From Polytrichum commune (taxonomy: Eukaryota > Streptophyta > Polytrichopsida > Polytrichales > Polytrichaceae): DNA of 60,000 nucleotides. This document shows positions 45,319 through 58,119 of the stretch, piece after piece. The notes under the pieces are model-generated. The model searched no databases, was not told the origin of the DNA, and was given only the letters and a program-made list of their open reading frames with translations. The DNA lies in assembly GCA_950295325.1 (NCBI GenBank), contig OX485803.1, forward strand, positions 63,567,554-63,627,553, in the 5' to 3' direction. Position 1 is the stretch's first letter. The number at the start of each line of letters is the position of its first letter. Made by a program: the position numbers and the translations under genes.

Positions 45319-45323
45319 ATGTA

Positions 45324-46767
45324 AATCCCATTTCACTCCCAAGTCCTGAGTCCAGACCGTTTGCGGACAGCTCGTTGAAGGCTATGGCGATGAACTTGGG
45401 GCATTGGGACGTAACATATTACAGATATTAAAGGCATGCATTATTTGTTAATTATATACTAGTGTTATTAAAAGCTAGGAATTATCTTGCAAGATGAACA
45501 TGACATCTTTCATTTGCTATGAACAGTTTTGCTAGTGTTTTTAAATGCTAGAAACAATTTCTCAAGATAAATTAGAGGAGTTTTGGTTGGTCTTGTGTTT
45601 ATATGCTTCAAGCAGGATGTTGTAGTATTAACTCTATACCCTTTTACATTATTGCATGGACCCTATTTTTGCTTGCTTTGTTGTTGGTGTTTTAATTGTT
45701 TTTTTTACACTCAGTACTGTTGTGTTTAATTGTGCGTGTAACTTGATTGAGGAACATGGGCTGATTTTGTTGTTTGAAATTGTTTATGAACACTCTTAAT
45801 GTAAAACCTTGTTGTGCCTTGGATTTTGATGACTTAGTACTTTGAATGCTCTTAAATCCTTTGGAGCAAAATCAAATAATTATAATGAACATACCTAGCT
45901 TAAAATTAAAGCTTCATCAAATTTAAAAGTAATTATAGGGTCATTTAAAAAACAAGAAATTAGCAAATTATATAATAATACGGTACAAAAAATTAAGGAT
46001 GGATAATTAAATACCCCTTGAATAAATACCCTTGTCATGCACGTGTATACAAATATACATGTCTAGTGAACTCCCCGAGCTTGTCACAAGTCATGAAATT
46101 CAATTGCGAATGTGGGGAACAAGAGGTGAGAGTTGGTTGGATATAAATTCACCATGTCACCCATGCAAATCTTTTGATTTGGTAAAGACCCTTAAATATT
46201 TGAATTCCCATGTTCTAATGTCATAAAGAGTTACAAATACTTTTAAATATATCTATTCACTATGGATATTATTACTCCTACATTATGCATGTCGTTATTA
46301 CCTACACAAGGATTAAAATAATTACCTACACATTTTCAATGAGGTTCTAGAAAGTATAGTGTTGATCTCCATCAAATCCTAGAATGTTTGAACTCCTTAA
46401 CCATTAGAAGGATTTTGAGCTAGTACCACTATCCGAACAAAATATTGTTTAAAAAAAATAGTATCATCAGTAGAAATTACATATGATGCTAACTCTTCTC
46501 AATTCCTTGGTGGGATAAATACCATTTTGAGTGAGAGAACAGATTTGTGATCTTTGAATTATTTTTGCATATGCCAATTCCTTCATAAAATATAGCATGA
46601 CATCATTGTCTAGGATCTTCTCTGTCAACACAAAGCACATATTTAAAAGAATTGTTTGTGAACTATTACAAAATTTAATCTTTATGTGATTTTGGATAGA
46701 TTTTATTCTTTCACAACTTACAATACTTACACAATGAACTCTAGAAATTCTAGTCAAAGAAATTTGT
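45324..46767. other. Right part of the TIR element and flank
   Basis: A/T-rich, no gene. 45324-46079 belongs to the TIR element; 46088-46767 is unremarkable. Confidence 0.5.
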
Positions 46768-47958
46768 AGTTAGGTTTATTGTATCACCTAAAACAACCAA
46801 AAAATAAAAATAAAAATCCAAAGCACCGAGTCTCAAGAAAGTAAGATCTAGTATTTATAATGATAAATGTCACATTGGATTCAAGTTTCTAAGAACAATT
46901 TATGGTCTTGACTCCTATATACACCTTCTTTGTTAGGTTAATTCACACACTTAATGGTTCATTTGCTCTTTTTCTGTTATGTATGATTTAATCCTATATG
47001 TGGACTCCTATCACTCTATTATCATAGCCTAATTTAGTCATGAAGCTCAAAAGCTTGGCAAGTGTTGAATGGCTCATAGTTAGGACGACAATCTGGGGTA
47101 ATGTCTTAAACCAAGGTAATAGTTTGAGTAACCGAATAGCCTTAAAACGCCATGAATTGAACCTTGCAATAATCTCACAAGTAAATTATCTTAATAAGCT
47201 TCCAATTATCGTGCAAGTTTTCAAATGATAATAATCACCATTACCAACTTTTGGTAGGCAAATCATCTAAAAAATCACTAACACGGGTTTATACAAAAGC
47301 AATGCATAACAAGTTAGGCTATAGCCCCTAACACATACGTTAGTCTCTTTGATATTATAATGACCTGCATTGGGTATAGTCTTACTCCAATAGGGTGTCA
47401 TACTTCCTAAGCTACCAACCTTCCACCCTATGGCTAATACAAAGCACCACTTGGCCTTGTCATCATTGCATGCAAACCTTTTATCTCCTACCAACAAGGT
47501 GCAATGGACCTATTTAGGCTATACTCCTCTCACAATATTTACCACATGGTAATGCCTTTCTCTCTTTTAGAGGGCTAGAAATGTTTGACATGGCGATGGC
47601 ATGTCAAGATCCTATGATACGACTCAGCCTAACTCAAGCTTTTTTAGTCTTCCTCTACTTAGGTTATTCGCCCTTTACCATCTCTATGGAAAGAAAAGAA
47701 AAATAATGCCAGTATTAATACCGGCGTGAATGTGAGCCCGTTGGCCATACACTGATCACGGTATTCCGTGATGAAGTGTATGGTTTTATGCCTCCTGTGG
47801 GGAGGTGGGCTCTAGGGAATCTCTATGGACTTTAACATCTCTTGACCTTTTGCTATTTAGTCATATACTTAATCCTCAAGAGATTTTTGCTCCTCTTTAG
47901 GCAGGTTGTCTTGAACCCCTTTAGCAGGCTAAGTGAAATAATCTACAAGTATATTGCC

Positions 47959-48012
<54 letters not shown>

Positions 48013-48200
48013 GCCAATAATTCATTAATTTAGACTTAAACTTTGGTTCTCACATACCTTAATTACTCGCTTGCCTAACCATCTTGCTAGTTATGCTTAG
48101 ACCATTGTGCTCATGACAACCCTCTCATCCACGACATTAATCAACTCTCTTTCTTGAAATGCATTACTTGCCCAAACTTCTCCCTCACTTTTCCTCCTCC
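46768..48200 (+). repeat. LTR-like segment, left copy (possible copia 5' LTR)
   Basis: Starts TGTAGTTAG and is homologous, with much divergence, to 56276 onward. Shared blocks are AATGTCACATTGGATT, GAAGCTCAA(A/G)AGCTTGGCAA and TCTGGGGTAATGTCT. The right end is unclear. Contains a (CT)n run at 47957-48008. Confidence 0.55.
47957..48008 (+). repeat. (CT)n microsatellite
   Basis: About 26 CT units. Confidence 0.95.
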
Positions 48201-48639
48201 TTGGCCTATCGCTAGAGGAGTTCATTGGTGATTTACATAAAAACACTGTGCGAAAAAATGTAGGGTGGAATATATTCGTAAGACATAGACTTTAGATACT
48301 TTTAAAATCTACATTAGGCTTTATTAAATGTGCATATGTGATATATATATATATATATATAAACAAATGGTATTATAAATTATGCTAATTTACCTTTTTA
48401 AAAATAGCTTGACAAAAGTAAAATAATTTTCTTTTTGCGAAGATGAGTATGTTTAAAGGGTAAGTCAAGTTATGTTGAAGAAAATAACGGGGTTTTGTTG
48501 GAAGCCTGAATGGAATTTCAATCATTGTGGATAAAATTTAGTTCATTATGGATGAAATTGGTTTGGTGTAAATGAGCTTTGGTTCAATGTGGATGAAACA
48601 AGAAAAAAAAGAAGTCTTTTAGGGTTAGAAGCACGTGGA

Positions 48640-49022
48640 GCTACACTAAATGTGATCTTTAGTTTCATATGGTATTTAATGTCACTATGTTAATTTTGCG
48701 GATGACACTTCTTATGGATAGGTGTAAAAATACTATCATGTATGATGGATGAGTTCATCCATTGGTCAAAACCGTAACTTTTTTTTGGAAGCAACTTGTG
48801 ATGAAATATTGTCATGTATGATTGAAAGTTGGATGTAAAATCACTTGGTAAGTGATAGTAATTGCAAAACTGTAAATCCTATAATCCCCCCAATAAATTT
48901 GCAAGGAATGACAAGTAATGTTGGGCCAAATTTTAGTATTGGTGACACTATATTGTGGTTTAAAATTAGTATTGAGCAAGACAATTGAAATTGGTGATAC
49001 TCAATATCATATTTAGTGTAGT
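48640..49022. mobile_element. MITE of the ACTACACTAAAT family, diverged copy
   Basis: Left CTACACTAAATGTGAT, right inverted ACTACACTAAATATGATAT. Target duplication not identifiable. Confidence 0.6.
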
Positions 49023-49796
49023 TTTCTCTTTTCATTGTCATTTTGCACAATTCTCTTAGTTGCATAACCATGTCATCTTCAAATTATTTAGACGTTATGT
49101 CATTTTGTTATGTTTTTTAAATATGAAAAACATCAGCAAGCAAGAAACTCCACTTCAATACCACGAGGAAAAGATTGAACCCTACTTTTTATAAATGAAA
49201 TAGGGTGGAGGAGAATGGTGAGAAGTAGGATTTCTTTTAATTATAGGGTCCAAAAACATTTAAAGACTGAGATATATAGCCCCTAAAAAAAGACATGGTT
49301 CTATAGAGGTGCCTTCCCTAAGGCAAACTGTCAAGAACTCTATCACTCCGATTCAATCATGTCCTTAAGAACTCAAATTTATCTCGATTACATATTTGAT
49401 AGACTATGTACTCTCATATGAATGCATGTAATATGGCTCTTGGACTCTCTCAATCATGACGTCATAAATGACTAGAATTTGACATATTTAGCCTACTTCA
49501 AACATCAAAGTATTACAATTAGAGTTCCATTCCAAATGCACCAAGGCAATCACACAAAATACTCATTCATATACTGTCAATGTTAGAGTTAAATCGGTTC
49601 AAGTCTCCAAATCACTTGGTTCTACTAGCCTATTGATTGTTTGGAGACTGCTTCATCCTATGACTTAGGGTTTCATCCTAGAGTAATTTTCTCATCCAAT
49701 ATTGTAATCAGTTCATCCAGAAGTTCAAATTAATAAGACCTAGGATGCGTATAAGAAGGAATCACCTTCTCCTTATAAGCTCTCTCAAATTGAAAC

Positions 49797-50108
49797 ACTA
49801 CACTAAATAGGATGTTTAGTGTTTGATTATATTTATTGTTGTTACCACCCTACCCTGCTCAACACTAATTTTCAATTTTTGACAATTAGTGTTAGAAGAT
49901 ATGCTCGGATTCTCCTTTTATCACTGTTAATTTTTTTTCATATCCTTACTAACACTAAATTTAAACATGTAACTTCCACATATTACCATAGTTGATATTT
50001 AGTGTTTGAATTTACATTTAATGTTACTTAGTTTCATAGGGTTATTGATATTTGGTGTATGCGTGCATATTTAGTGTATCAAACACCAAATATCCTATTT
50101 AGTGTGGA
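49797..50108. mobile_element. MITE of the ACTACACTAAAT family, third copy
   Basis: Left ACTACACTAAATAGGATG followed by TTTAGTGTTTGAT; right inverted CCACACTAAATAGGATA followed by TTTGGTGTTTGAT. Additional TTAGTGT words inside suggest repeated binding sites. Confidence 0.65.
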
Positions 50109-50287
50109 TTCAAGAGCATAGTTATATTAAACGGTATCACGACAGAGGAAACCTTGAAGTCTTGATCAGATAGGCATAACCATTAGGAATAGCCATCGGA
50201 GTGATTGTGTCGGATCCCTAATAATTCTAGGAGAAGGTCCTAGCTATGGATGCAACAGTTAGGGATGTTTCAGAATCTATGAAGTTA

Positions 50288-50975
50288 CAGTAACCTCCCG
50301 CTTAAGTATGCAACTTGAACATGCGTAGTTTGTGCGTACTTTAGGGTTTCTCAAATTGCTTGTGTTTCGCTATAGTTGGTAGGTGCGTACTTTAGGATTT
50401 AGGGTTTCCCAAATCGCTATCGCTTGTGTTTCGCTATAGCTGGTAGGTGTGTACTTTAGGGTTTAAGGTTTCCCAAATCGCTTGTGTTTCACTACGATGT
50501 CGAAGAAACCAAACGGAAAGCGTCTCAATGAGCATCAACGTTGCAAAATCATCTTGAAGCTTAGCACAACGAATACTCCGAGTAAAAGGGCTCTAGCCCG
50601 AGAGTACATCGTTAGTGAAGGCGATGTTAACACTCAGGAACTGAATGTTGGTTTAGAAAACAAAGTTATATTCTAGGGGTTTTGACTCTCTTTATAAGCA
50701 GGTTCTTGACATCGAGGATTAGTTGCTTTGCCTTGAAGTTCAAACAGAAGCAGAGGAAATTTTTGATGGCCTTAAGAAATCATTTGAATCATTTTAGAGC
50801 AAGATCCGAGTGGTCGACCTCAAAGCCAAACGCAAAAAACTTCAAAACTTACGCCAAATGACGATTCACGACATGTTCAACTAATAAATTTTGAACCCTA
50901 ATTTTTTGGCCAAAAAATGCGTACTTAACCGGGATGCGTACTTAAACGGGTGCGTACTTAAGCGGGAGGTTACTG
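50288..50975 (+). mobile_element. pogo/Tigger-like deletion derivative, 688 bp
   Basis: Perfect 21 bp terminal inverted repeats, starting CAGTAACCTCCCGCTTAAGT on each side, flanked by TA (50286-50287, 50976-50977), as in Tc1/mariner-pogo elements. It keeps the two ends of the transposase gene but no catalytic core. Sub-terminal copies of GCGTACTTTA (left, three units of about 60 bp, 50335-50495) and TGCGTACTTA (right, three, 50918-50960) are probable transposase-binding sites. Confidence 0.9.
50494..50883 (+). pseudogene. Remains of a pogo-type transposase gene (internal deletion)
   Basis: MSKKPNGKRLNEHQRCKII ... KRALAREYIVSEG (from the ATG at 50497) is the N-terminal psq-type helix-turn-helix of pogo/Tigger transposases. 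After a break near 50640-50680 a different frame carries EAEEIFDGLKKSFESF and ends with KKLQNLRQMTIHDMF before a stop, the usual acidic/basic C-terminal tail of the family. The CENP-B-like half and the DDE core are missing, consistent with an internal deletion. Confidence 0.75.
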
Positions 50976-51289
50976 TACAAGGAACTTGTAACTAGTATGC
51001 AATCTAGAGCTACAAGATCAGCTCATTCCCATGCAGAAAGATTTATGGACATTGAACCCACTTCAGGCAAAGCGTCTAAGAGTACAAGTGCAGGTTCCGG
51101 AGCATTGGGAGGTGACATCACTCGTGATTTTAATTTGGGGATAGCACAAGGACACTACGAGATGCTTCATCAATATAATACACACAAATCCTCCAGGAAC
51201 ATACGTGACGAGCAGTGCAGACATCTTCACAATGAGAATTAGGGCATGTAGGATCACCTGTGAGACGGTAAAGGAGTCGATCTTCCTTC

Positions 51290-54120
51290 CCATCATTCAT
51301 TCTACAACTATGTAAACTTCAAAAGATGTATCATCCTAATTAACACCCCATCTAGGAGATTGATGCTCGAGGAGCATCTATATTCTATGAAGCTGATTAA
51401 CGGAAAATCTGTAGATTCTTTATTCTAAGAGGTACACTCTATAGTTGACGACGAGAAACTCGTAGACAGAGTTCCGGTGAATCTACCTAGATCTTGGTTG
51501 ACTTGTTGTCAAGTTCAAAAGGGAAGAATACCAATGCTTGATTTCTCATAATTAGAAGGTCTTCTCTTACATGAGGAAGTGATGAAAAGTCTTGAAGATA
51601 AGGATATTGAAGAAGTTATGTACACCAACTTTAACAGGACACCCATCAGCGGTAGTTTCAATAGAGGACAATCGCCTGGGAGATACAATCGCACATGGTG
51701 GACAATGCAACAACAAAGACTTCATATCAGACATTACCAGATCTACAGTCCCCAACATTTGCACTGCCAGTCGACAAGTCTTGCATGTACAATTAATGTA
51801 GAGGAAATGTAGGGATTGAGGAAGTTATCGGTGAAATAGAGAGTATAGTTATTGTTCTTTACATTCGTGATGTTAAAATTCAACATTCTTTCTGTAGGTA
51901 GACTCACTGATTCAATACATCTTGTCCTATTCAATCTAAATGATGGTACGTTTTGATAGAGACAACATCAAACAAAAATACTTCCAACCTAAACGTGAGA
52001 ATGGAAAATTATATAAAACAGATTGTAAATATGCCTACCCAGCAGAACCACAAGATGTTGTGATTGTTACAAAATAGATTTCTAAGCCCTTCTGTTCCGA
52101 CAATGGCCACTCTTCCAATCTACCAGCAAAACAAAAGAGGAGGATTTCGTCCACGGAAATAGACTTTTGGCATCGAGAAGAGTGGGACACACTAATTATT
52201 AGACAATATACCACATCAGTAGCCGCAACTTGGTTCATGGTGTTCTCCAAATACCTCACGTCAACCAAGTTTGACCTCATGCATAATTGGAAAGCACTAC
52301 CGCGATCATTTCTTTTAAGGAGAGGAGCATTACCACAATGCACACACTGGAGCTCATCCACAATGATCTGTGCAGGCCCAAACACTTCACAAAACGGAAG
52401 TACGTACAGTTTGACATTCATCAATGATTGCAGTAGAAAGACCTGGTCATATTTTCTATCAAAAGGATTTCAAACTCTCGAAATGTTGAAACATTTCAAA
52501 GCTATAGTTTGTAATAAAATTAAAAAGTGAAATATGTTGATGGAAACCCTCCCAAGAATGGACAAGATAGTCATTGTGGAATATTACCATATGACAACAA
52601 TGAATGAAAACATGAATAGGATGAAACTAACACATCTATTGTCAACTTTTTCTCTAAACCTTAGGGCCCCCTTTTGTAGATATAACTTTACCTAAAATTT
52701 ATTAATAGCTTATCTTAATGTACATAGTGAAGAAAAATATTACCTCTCCCTCATGTATTCTATGTAAGTTAATGCCTCAAATAAAACCCCTTCTTACACT
52801 CATGTTAGTTCATATGTTGTAAGAAGAATCCACCCATTGGGCTCTAATCATAGGAACAAAAATTCTTTGCTATTTTTTTGGAGATTGTTGCGATTAGTGT
52901 GAACCATATTCCAAATAGTTGTCTCGCATGAGCTCTTAAACAAACAAAAAACCCCGAGAAATGGGCTAAACATGAATCAAGCCCAACATAGGGCATTTTT
53001 GCACTCCCGGCTGTGTGACCTATTGTCATATTCTGAGTCAAAAGCACCACAAACTACATCTCAATACCCTACCAACACTCTTTATGGGATATCACGAGTA
53101 GAGTTGTGCTTATTGATGTTGATCTTGCTAGTAGAAAATAATGTTATTAATCACGATGTTCATTTTGACAAACAACCTTTTAATTTAATATTGCACATGC
53201 TACACATAACATCATTCAAATCCCTAATAATGTTCTGTGGGACTGACAATATTTCATAAAACACTGTTATGAATATGGATAATACTATGCAAATTTACTT
53301 ATGGATCAACTTCTTTAGAATCTTGCTAAGTCTACAGAAGTCAAATGCTAGCAAATCTGATTCATTACCGACCACCCCAGTAGCTGATGTTACTCCTTCA
53401 TGGATATATACTTCCCTCCACTCATTCTTCTTCTGCCTCGTTTCTTGATCTCTCATTTCCCAACATTTCAGATGATAATTCCATTACATTATCCCCATCT
53501 CAACCATAACAGGAGTCCAGAACCAATCCTAGTTGTACCAACACCTACACTGCTCTGAAAAGAACCAAATGTCAGAGCATTAAAACTAGATGAGTATCAT
53601 GTCTACGTATCCGACGATGACTTTGATACATGCATGCTCGTGGTTTGTGAAAATAGGGAGGATTTAGAAAGGAAATTGCCAATTGACAACTATTTACAAG
53701 GAAAAGATATTGGCTATGAGCATGCCATCCGAGACCCTTGATGGCTTCATGTGATGCAGGAGGAAATTGACAACATGTGGAATAATATTGTCCAGACACT
53801 AGAGCCATTACTGCCCGACACAAAACCCTTGAAATGCATATGGGTTTTCAAGATAAAAGCCAGTCTTGAATGGTGAAGTTGACAAGCGCAAAGCTCGACT
53901 AAATTGTTCGTGGCGATGAACAGAAAAATGGCATTAAACTTCCAAAAGACCTTCACACATGTCATTAAATGGGTCACCATCATAATCGCTATTGTCATTG
54001 CAACTTTTAAACAATGCACCATGCACCATATGGATGTACACACAACCTTTCTTAATGATTTCTTGAAGAGGTGCATCTTTCATGCACCAGCTTCAAGGTT
54101 TTCGGTGTCAAGAATTTTAG
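51290..54120 (+). pseudogene. Decayed Ty1-copia polyprotein
   Basis: Broken frames in copia order. The gag (UBN2-like) segment is at 51360-51620 (LMLEEHLYSMKLINGKSVD, EVHSIVDDEKL, GLLLHEE). The integrase N-region near 52165 has FWHREEW. The integrase core start at 52345-52530 has LELIHNDLC, then INDCSRKTWSYFLSKGF. The reverse transcriptase at 53700-54110 has AIRDP, WLHVMQEEIDNMW, CIWVFKIK, FQKTFTHVIKWVTI and HHMDVHTTFLN. Many stops and frameshifts make this an old relic. Confidence 0.8.
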
Positions 54121-56275
54121 AATCTCTACTGCAAATTACTCCAATTCATTTACGGCCTCCGACAATCACCACACACATGGATGGTACGACCATATCAACA
54201 ACAACAAATTATGTCAACTAGGTATGACAGGGAGTAGTCACGACCCCAACATGTGTTACTCAAAAGGAGATGAAGAAAAATCGAACGCATTCACATGACA
54301 AGGTTATCATAACATGAGTACAAGGCATCCACCTAGCCTTGTGATACATTTGAAGGTTTTTTTGTGCATGCATCTTTATAAAGCTCAGCTTGGACCCTTT
54401 GCAGAACTTTTTTTTTGTTAGTAATTTTTAAAAGGACCAGCTATTGTGATTGATGAAGATAACTAAATATGGTCGATTTACCCTTCATGTGAGATGTCAC
54501 TTCCGAGTCTTGTTGTGTTGAACAATATCACCACAAGTTCATATGCTTTAAAGATATTCATTCAGTTGAAGTCTAGAGTCAGATCCTTTATATTGAAAAT
54601 TAAAGTTTAAAAACCTAAATCAAATGTTTTTTTATTTTTTTAAGTCTATCAACTATGTGCAATGTAATAAAAATTTATCACACACAAGTAACCTATTTTG
54701 GATAACTGTTGCAAACATATCAAGACGGTCAGTCATAAAAATCTATGTGGATTCATTAACGATCATACATTCAAGAAAGTGAATAATTCCTCTTTTTTAT
54801 CAAAATTCATTTTCAAATACACGAGGATATGCAAAAAAAAAACATGATTTCAGAATTTTTTTTATCTTGATATGATTTATGTGTCATATTCATTATGACA
54901 TTGAGAAACCATTGATATAAATCATGTAACTTGCAAACATAGTGCACAACATGAAATTATAGAAATGAAACTATGTTATTTTGACTGATAATTACAAATC
55001 ATGAAATTTTTGTCCACTTGACTAGTTTTTTTTTTGTTTTTTTGTTTTATTTAAAAAAAAATGTTTGGTTGAAATTGTTACTAGCAAGTTATCTAAGGAT
55101 GTTGACCAATTCAATCAACCTATCAGGCCAATGTGGAGGATTTGATCATAAGATTTGGCTTGTCAACCAAAATTTCATGATAACTTGCTTAGTGGACCAT
55201 ACATGGGTTGTTGACCACTCATGTTAAATAGCTTATGGATTGTTAACGTAGGGCAATCTAATCGGCTATGTTTTTTAGATGTTTCACCTACAAGGATTTT
55301 TTTTTTGTTAACCCCATCATAAGTGATAAGATGGTTTTCAAAATTCCACACTAATAAGACTTTCATGATGCACCCAAAAACATGATAAGTCCCACCTAAG
55401 ACCTCACTAAACACCAACCAATAAGCAAAGAAGGCTAGAGTATATTGATAAAGCAAAGTTCACTTTAAATCCCACAAAGTAAAGTTCCTAAAACAACAAG
55501 CAATGAAGAACACAAGACCAAGAACACTCAACAACAACCCATCACAAATTCAAAACTAACCTCAAGTAACCACAAGTATCAAGGAAAGAATGAGGAAAAA
55601 CAACGTAGCAAGATCCAACAAAAACACACAAAGAGATCACAACCAAGTTCACCAAACCATCAACAAAGAATGACAAAGCAACTAGGACAACATTTAAAAC
55701 ATTGAAATTAATTGAAATTGCGACAAAACAATGGAAAGAAAATTTCACCTAGACAAGTAATGTGTAGGTATGGAGGACTTACCTTACTAGTAAACAACTA
55801 CACATGGCCGCGGGAGCAACATGCAACAAAATTTAGCTTCTCTTCCCAAAGATGATTTCACACACTTGATTGGCTTTTCTAATTTTGGTTCATATTCTAT
55901 AGAATCTGCATCCAAAAGGGGGTAGTAACCTATAGGCAAAAAAGGTCTCTATTCATGCTTGCTTCATTGGAGTTGGAATTTATATCTATTTATATGAGCC
56001 ACATTATTGGGCTTAATTCTACACTAAATTCCTTGGGGAATAGTCCCAATGCATGCTAATTACTAGCCCACATTATATAGCATTTATGCTTACTACTATG
56101 GACCACACTAATATCTTCTAATATGGAAAAATATGTATGTCATGTATTGTTTAAATGTAGAAATTTCATTTATATGTTTGAGGTTTGAAATTTTATAATA
56201 TTAGCTAAGGTTGCACACAATTTCCATCATGGATTTAACAATGAAGTCATTTATCTACTAATGTAGTAGAGGGTA
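54121..56275. other. Non-coding stretch after the copia relic
   Basis: A/T-rich; short ORFs without domains. A weak purine-rich AGTAGAGGGTAGC precedes the LTR-like segment at 56276 and could be a polypurine tract. Confidence 0.4.
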
Positions 56276-57300
56276 GCTGTAGTTAGGATCTTGCAATCAC
56301 TTAAATATTCAAACAAAAAACCCAGGGAACTAGATCAGAAAGAAGAGTGAGCTAGTGTCTATAAGGGTTAATGTCACATTGGATTAAGGATTACAATAAC
56401 AATCTAGGTCTCTTACTCCCTCATTCTTTCTTTATTAATCTAAACTCACCCTCTTATGGTTCATTCTGGTTCTTCCGTTGTGGGTGATTTCCGTCCTAGA
56501 TGTGTGTGAACTTCTATCATTCTAATTCCATCCTCTGATCGGTCGTGAAGCTCAAGAGCTTGGCAAATTGTCAATAGCTAATTGTCACAACAAAGTCTGG
56601 GGTAATGTCTTTTGAGTACCACATCGTCTTTAAATGTCATGCATTATGCTTTGCAATAATCTCCAATTTAATTCCTCTTGATTTAACTTACAATCATTCG
56701 GCCATTCTTCCAAGACTATAATCACCATCTTCATCTTCAATTTATCTGGTAACTTTTTACAACAACTATCCACAAGATACAAGATAATGCAAAATCCAAT
56801 TCATTAATAACTAGGCTATATCCATTAATTAAAGCCTTATATTAGTTTAGTCTCAAATTGAATTGCCTTTGGTGAAGTCTTGCTCTAATCAAGCAACTTC
56901 TCCTTCTTGGGATGGTATTGTCTTTTGCAACTTATACCATGCTACTAAGTACATCCATTGCCTGCATTCATAACATTAGCCTTGTACTTGGTAAAGTCAA
57001 CTTATTATTTCCAGGTTATATTCTCTTAGAGTTGCCTCCATGTACTCACTCTCTCTTGGTGGAGGCATTTGTGAAGCCTATGACCTAGTCGGTTTTTCCT
57101 CTCGCGACTCTACCTCTCCCATCAGGTCCCTATGTCGTTTCCTCTCGAACTCAGGCCAATCACCTTCCTTAGTCTTTGTCGACTCTTCAACTTTTAACTA
57201 CCCATCTCGGGCTCCTCTCTTGCTTCATACTCGGCGATTTCTCGCTTCACAAGCTATGGCCTTTCTCGAGTGGCTCGGCTTCTTCTCACCTTAATAGGCA
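56276..57300 (+). repeat. LTR-like segment, right copy (possible copia 3' LTR)
   Basis: Starts TGTAGTTAGGATC, with the AAAAACCCAGGGAA block also seen in the solo LTR at 11603, and is homologous to 46768 onward. The right end is not resolved; it runs into the decayed gene on the minus strand. Confidence 0.55.
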
Positions 57301-58040
57301 ATCGCCTCTTCTTGATTACTTGCCTTCACTTACCTCTTTCAGGCATTCCTCTTCCTCTCCAAGAAGGAGTTGTACCGCTGTAGCTCCTCGGGTTCCGTCT
57401 CTATTTTTTTGGATCTTTTGTTCCCCTTGAGCTTTAAAACGGAGATGTGCTCCTTGACCAGACTGCGCATTGAGGCACCGTTGATGTTGTATAGCGCCTT
57501 GAACTCCTTTCATTTTTCCCAGTTGACGTCGCCATCGGCATGGAAGAGGTGCATCTCTGGCAAAAGTCCACTCAACTCCCGCATCGCAGTGGTCTTCAGC
57601 TTCCTGTGGTCGCACCACTCCTTGATGGAGTATGTGCCGGGCTTGTGCTTTGGTCTCTTCAAAAATATTTTGGGATAAAGGATGGTCCTTCCCACGGTAT
57701 TCCCAAGAACTTGTACCGCACATCGCCTCAACTTTGACTTTGTCAATCCTTGCAGGGCCCCGAAAAACTCTCTCAGTAGTGGAGGGGCTTTTCCGCTCTT
57801 GTCAAAGTTGTACTTCTCTTCAGTATTGGGGTTGACCAGATCGCCCGAGCTGTGAGCGTCAAAAAACTGGGTCCACAACTTCTAGGTGTTTCTGTTGCAG
57901 CAAATCAGTCGAAGTTCACCCTTGAGTTTCAGGACTAATTTTGTTGTTGTGGACTTCATATCAATGGAGGAGAACTTGTCCACCATCGCATCATAGAACG
58001 TTTGCAACATATATACAAGGGTGTCATTGTTTTACACTAA

Positions 58041-58119
58041 ATACGAATGCACGTTCGTAAGTTGATAAGTCTTCAAAATTCCAATTGCAGCCTAATCTTT
58101 ACGAACGTTTGTTTGTAAA
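58041..58119. repeat. Two palindromic repeats in an intron
   Basis: Copies at 58040-58061 and 58098-58119 of the palindrome found in the array at the right edge (half-site TTTACGAACG). Confidence 0.8.

Larger units (their letters stand above)
41020..46079. mobile_element. TIR element with 8 bp target duplication (hAT-like), hosting an LTR unit
   Basis: Perfect 15 bp terminal inverted repeats CTCGGGGAGTTCACT (41020-41034 and inverted at 46065-46079), flanked by CTTGTCAC (41012-41019, 46080-46087). The outer element's own sequence is about 1.3 kb (41020-41591 and 45324-46079), has no transposase, and so is non-autonomous. A degenerate relative of its left end (GAGGAGTTCATTG ... CTGTGCG) is at 48214. 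Confidence 0.8.
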
